Of a stretch of 26,703 nucleotides of DNA, positions 22,826 through 26,703 are shown one piece after another. The stretch's first letter is position 1, and each line of letters starts with the position of its first letter. The DNA is taken from contig CAYXAA010000050.1 of NCBI GenBank assembly GCA_964462985.1, forward strand, positions 1 through 26,703. Reading direction: 5' to 3'. The position numbers and the translations under genes were made by a program. Origin of the DNA: CAYXAA01 sp964462985 (GTDB taxonomy: Bacteria; Pseudomonadota; Alphaproteobacteria; Rhizobiales; Stappiaceae). The notes beneath the pieces were generated by a model. It was not told the DNA's origin and ran no database searches. It saw only the letters and a list, made by a program, of their open reading frames with translations.

Positions 22826-24039
22826 AGGCCGCAATCGATGCCCGCTGGCAGGACGAGATCGCGTTCCTGAAGGCGCTGGTGCGGGTGCCGAGCGACAACC
22901 CCCCAGGCGACACCGAGCCGCATGCGGAAGAGGCGGCGCGGCTGCTGACGGACCTCGGGTTCATCGTTGAGCGCCATCCCGTGCCGGAACCGTTCGTCAA
23001 GCAGAACGGCATGAGGAGCGTCACCAACCTGATCGTGCGCCAGAAATTCGGGGAGGGGACGGGACCCGTGATTGCTCTCAACGCCCACGGCGACGTGGTG
23101 CCACCGGGCGACGGCTGGACCACGGATCCCTATGGCGCCGAGGAACGCGACGGTGCGGTCTACGGCCGCGGCGTTGCTGTGTCGAAATCCGATTTCGCGA
23201 CCTATACCTTCGCGCTGCTGGCGCTGCTCACCAAGCCCGAAGGCCTCAACGGCACGGTCGAGCTGCACCTGACCTACGACGAGGAGGCCGGTGGCTTCGT
23301 TGGCCCGAAATGGCTGCTGGAGCAGGGGCTATCCAAGCCCGACATGGCGATCTCGGCGGGCTTTTCCTACGCGATCACCACGGCCCACAACGGTTGCCTT
23401 CATCTGGAGGTTGTCGTCCGCGGCCGTCAGGCCCATGCGGCCATGCCGGAGACCGGCATCGATGCACTGGAAGCCACAGCGCCGATCCTGACCGAGCTCT
23501 ATGCCGAGCGCCGGCGGCTCGCCGCGATCAGGAGCAGTCAGCCCGGTATCGACACACCGAAGCTCACCGTCGGCCTGATTTCCGGCGGCATCAACACCAA
23601 CGTGGTGCCGGACCGCATCACGCTGCGGCTCGACCGCCGGCTGATCCCGGAGGAGAATGGCGAGGCGGTCGAGGAAGCACTCATTCGCCTGATCGAGCAG
23701 GCAGCGCCGAGGCGGGACGGACTCGAGGTCGAATGCCGGCGCATCATGCTTGCCGAACCGCTGCGGCCGATTGAGGGCGTCGAAAACATCGTCGCCGCGA
23801 TCCAGCGTCACGCGCCAGGTCTGCTGGGCGTTGACGAGGTGAAGGCGACTGGCGTGCCGCTCTACACGGACGCGAGGCACTATTCGGAAGCGGGCATCCC
23901 CACCGTGCTCTACGGCGCCGGACCGCGATCGATCCTGGAGGCCAATGCCCACGGTGCCGACGAGCACCTGCAGCTGTCGGACCTGCGAGCTGCGACGGAA
24001 ATCGTGGCGCTGGCGCTGAGGGACTTGCTAGGCGGGTGA
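22822..24039 (+). CDS. M20-family (ArgE/DapE-like) hydrolase of unknown substrate
   Basis: A 405-residue M20 hydrolase, distant from the allC paralogue before it. Present are AHGD (H89, D91), WTTDPYG, TYDEEAGG (E154, E155), the dimer-interface His in GRQAHAAMPETG (H205), YTDARHYSEAGIP (D350) and EANAHGADEH (H377). The loop that in DapE/ArgE reads GRG-x-x-D-M-K, with the metal-bridging Asp, here reads GRGVAVSKSD: the position is V120, with an Asp four residues later (D124). So the metal centre or the substrate is probably not standard. ATGA overlap with allC and AAGGA 7 nt upstream show translational coupling. It is the last gene of the purine island and may act on an allantoate breakdown product, but no function is proved. 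Confidence 0.85.
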   Translation: MKAAIDARWQDEIAFLKALVRVPSDNPPGDTEPHAEEAARLLTDLGFIVERHPVPEPFVKQNGMRSVTNLIVRQKFGEGTGPVIALNAHGDVVPPGDGWTTDPYGAEERDGAVYGRGVAVSKSDFATYTFALLALLTKPEGLNGTVELHLTYDEEAGGFVGPKWLLEQGLSKPDMAISAGFSYAITTAHNGCLHLEVVVRGRQAHAAMPETGIDALEATAPILTELYAERRRLAAIRSSQPGIDTPKLTVGLISGGINTNVVPDRITLRLDRRLIPEENGEAVEEALIRLIEQAAPRRDGLEVECRRIMLAEPLRPIEGVENIVAAIQRHAPGLLGVDEVKATGVPLYTDARHYSEAGIPTVLYGAGPRSILEANAHGADEHLQLSDLRAATEIVALALRDLLGG

Positions 24040-24058
24040 AGTCTGACCGCGTGCAGTC

Positions 24059-24154
24059 AATTCTTTCCAAGACCGCTTTTGCCGATGGGCTCAACTTGGC
24101 AGTATCAGTCAACGCCCAGATCAGAACGTGCGTGTCAATCAGATGATCCGCCAT
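24059..24154 (-). pseudogene. Truncated VapC-like PIN-domain toxin
   Basis: From the ATG ending at 24154, minus strand, the first 32 residues read as the N-terminus of a VapC-type PIN ribonuclease: LIDTHVLIWAL with the first metal-binding Asp (D7), then the common LSPSAKAVLERI helix. Full toxins have about 125-140 residues with three more acidic residues. Here the similarity stops at about residue 32, around 24059, and the frame runs on only as antisense of the M20 hydrolase gene that ends at 24039. It overlaps the antitoxin-like ORF by 20 bases, the usual antitoxin-toxin order. It cannot encode an active toxin. I call it a remnant left by a deletion or recombination near 24040-24059. Confidence 0.6.
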
Positions 24155-24470
24155 TCCAGGCGTCCAATTCCTCTTGCGGCAGAGGGTCGAAAAAGCTGTC
24201 GGGTAGGCTGTATAGGCCTTCCAACAGACCTAGCCTTTTCTTCCTCTTTGGCTTTGCCGACGGAGGCGATAAAGGCTTGCCTGCGATGTCGGCAGTCTGC
24301 CCGGCGGGATCTGTGTCCGTCATGGTTTCTTTAGTCCAGGCTAACCTATGCCACCGGGCAACTGACTTAAGGCCGCTCTCATATCGCAATTCAGGTAAAA
24401 GACCACGCTTTCGCAAGTCTGGTTCGGACTCGCGCCTCGCGTCGCATGTTTTCTCACTCGGCTTCGCCAT
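24135..24470 (-). CDS. Putative antitoxin of a degraded PIN toxin module
   Basis: A 111-residue ORF whose C-terminal half resembles toxin-binding tails of PIN-toxin antitoxins: AGKPL, then KPKRKKRLGLLEG, then SLPDSFFDPLPQEELDAW near the end. The N-terminal half is not recognised; it could be a degraded or shifted DNA-binding part. The ATG ending at 24470 has GAGGAG 7 nt upstream; an internal ATG ending at 24323 would give a 62-residue version covering just the antitoxin-like portion. It overlaps the truncated toxin start by 20 bases. With its toxin broken, it is either an orphan antitoxin or decaying. Confidence 0.45.
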   Translation of the reverse strand: MAKPSEKTCDARRESEPDLRKRGLLPELRYESGLKSVARWHRLAWTKETMTDTDPAGQTADIAGKPLSPPSAKPKRKKRLGLLEGLYSLPDSFFDPLPQEELDAWNGGSSD

Positions 24471-24613
24471 AGCGGTGCTCCTCACCGCCTTATAAATCAC
24501 TCGGGAGGCTCATTTCATCGCAGTTCGGTTACCAACCCGAGCAGAGCCGAGTTCGATCGTGAGACCGCGACGTGGAGTAGAAGCAGCGAGCGGGCAGGGT
24601 GCCGCCAGCGGAA

Positions 24614-25948
<1,335 letters not shown>

Positions 25949-26417
25949 GGGCAACGGTTCGGCTGAGGTGGAAAATCAGGCGCGCACCTTTAGCCGAGCG
26001 GGATCGAATTTCAAGGGCGAAGCAACCGCGGCCGTGATGAGGCCGATGAAGGACCGGCCTCGGCCGCATCAGGGGAGTTCGGGCACAAGTCGACTCCATA
26101 TTAGCGAACACAAAATTCGGATAAGATATATTATGGAACCTAGATACGTGACCGGAAAGCATTGTGCTCGCAGCCGCTTGCGAGGGTTCGCCTCTGACGC
26201 TTGCGGTGATGCGTCGGTGGGCGGCCAGCTCGGCCAGCCGCCATGTCTTCCGGCTGTGGGCGAATCGGAACTTGTGATGCGCTGCCGCGCTGGACCTCCG
26301 GCTCGGGCCGCCGTCCGGCTCGCGGGCTACGGCGCCGAGGTGAAGGTCATCGCGCACCGTCCTCCATTCGCCTGATCGACAACGCCGCAGCGGCCGGAAC
26401 CGCTGTGAGCGCAGGCG
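25949..26417. other. Spacer between fabF-type gene and rimO, with an AT-rich patch
   Basis: 469 bases without a gene I can support. About 26098-26150 is strikingly AT-rich for this genome and includes AAGATATATTATGG; it may hold promoter elements for rimO, but no well-spaced -35/-10 pair is clear on either strand. On the minus strand, 26357 to about 26155 stays open with fairly GC-rich third positions, yet its translation matches no family I know and it runs through the AT-rich patch, so I leave it uncalled. Confidence 0.5.
26388..26405 (-). terminator. Possible terminator hairpin after the fabF-type gene
   Basis: CAGCGG (26388-26393), a six-base loop, CCGCTG (26400-26405), lying 12 bases past the stop on the minus strand. 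The stem is only 6 bp and no T-run follows, so this is tentative. Confidence 0.35.
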
Positions 26418-26703
26418 TCAGCCGAACCGCTTCAGCACGATGGCCGCATTGACGCCGCCAAAGCCGAAGCCGTTGGAGAGCGCATAGGTCATTGCCTTGG
26501 ACTTCGCCACATTCGGCACCAGGTCGAATTGGTCGGCGTCGGGATCCGGATCGGCGATGTTGAGGCCCGGCGGCACGATGCCGTGTCGAAGCGCCTGGAT
26601 CGAAAAGACCGCCTCGAGCGCGCCGGCCGCGCCAAGCAGATGGCCGGTGGCCGACTTGGTCGAGGTCAGCGCGAGATCCTTGCCACGGTTCGGGAACACG
26701 GCA
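26418..26703 (-). CDS. fabF: Beta-ketoacyl-ACP synthase II, C-terminal part (runs off the window)
   Basis: Only the last 95 or so codons are inside the window; the gene continues past 26703. The fragment carries the thiolase-fold C-terminal features of FabF: TSTKSATGHLLGAAGALEAV with the active-site His (TGHLLGA), GIVPPGLNIADPDP, and the terminal SNGFGFGGVNAAIVLKRF glycine-rich block. FabF condenses malonyl-ACP with acyl-ACP in fatty acid elongation in the cytosol. The absent N-terminal part holds the nucleophilic Cys and first His, so FabF versus a FabF-like paralogue (for example one dedicated to very-long-chain lipid A acyl groups in Hyphomicrobiales) cannot be decided here. Confidence 0.85.
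   Translation of the reverse strand, partial: AVFPNRGKDLALTSTKSATGHLLGAAGALEAVFSIQALRHGIVPPGLNIADPDPDADQFDLVPNVAKSKAMTYALSNGFGFGGVNAAIVLKRFG

Larger units (their letters stand above)
24040..24613. other. Low-GC spacer with toxin-antitoxin debris
   Basis: The 574 bases between the M20 hydrolase stop and rimO stop contain no complete ordinary gene. Bases 24061-24480 count to about 55% GC by hand, against roughly two-thirds in the flanking genes, which suggests acquired DNA. The minus strand holds an antitoxin-like ORF and a truncated PIN toxin, described separately. Bases 24471-24613 show nothing recognisable; no terminator hairpin was seen for the convergent purine and rimO transcripts. Confidence 0.55.

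Noticed and set aside
26165..26200. tRNA-like T-arm (GAGGGTTCGCCTC)
   Set aside because: The conserved TTCRANYC pattern is not met, and no acceptor stem or anticodon arm can be drawn around it.

Overview
The window reads as a chromosomal segment of a high-GC alphaproteobacterium, most likely of the order Hyphomicrobiales (Rhizobiales). The grounds are family-level: the short HspQ, a membrane cytochrome-type urate hydroxylase (PuuD) instead of a soluble uricase, split XdhA/XdhB subunits with a separate XdhC, and uniformly GC-rich third codon positions. This was judged by reading, not by a database search.

Left part (1-9.5 kb): a mixed set of housekeeping and metabolic genes on both strands. 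On the minus strand are hspQ, a malyl-CoA-lyase-type CoA ester lyase (GTG start), and a lipid A acyltransferase (LpxL/HtrB family). On the plus strand are an AEC-family permease and an AMACR-like class III CoA-transferase-fold protein. A UbiH/COQ6-type flavin monooxygenase runs on the minus strand and overlaps it tail to tail. Then come a DUF2182 membrane protein, a TerC-family membrane protein and an NADPH:quinone oxidoreductase, all on the plus strand. Bases 1-165, downstream of hspQ, hold no gene I can support.

Central part (9.5-24.04 kb): a purine catabolic island, entirely on the plus strand. The order is uraH - xdhA - xdhB - xdhC - ABC ATPase - permease - permease - BMP-type binding protein - (strong hairpin) - puuD - uraD - allC - M20 hydrolase. 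Read as a pathway, the ABC system brings in purine nucleosides or bases. XdhAB, matured with XdhC, makes xanthine and then urate. PuuD makes 5-hydroxyisourate at the membrane, UraH makes OHCU, UraD makes S-allantoin, and the allantoate amidohydrolase acts further down. No allantoinase, ureidoglycolate enzyme, guanine deaminase or regulator is in the window. The last gene, an M20-fold hydrolase, is translationally coupled to allC and lacks the usual metal-bridging Asp, so it is the most interesting unassigned protein. Most junctions are overlaps or a few bases. The two larger gaps, before uraH and before puuD, carry palindromes and hairpins that look regulatory.

Right part (24.04-26.7 kb): a lower-GC spacer (about 55% by hand count) with what looks like a broken toxin-antitoxin pair on the minus strand: an antitoxin-like ORF overlapping a VapC/PIN toxin cut off after about 32 residues. 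Next are rimO (minus), a 469-base spacer with an AT-rich patch, and the 3' end of a fabF-type ketoacyl synthase (minus) running off the window. I saw no tRNA, rRNA, CRISPR array, insertion sequence or integrase.
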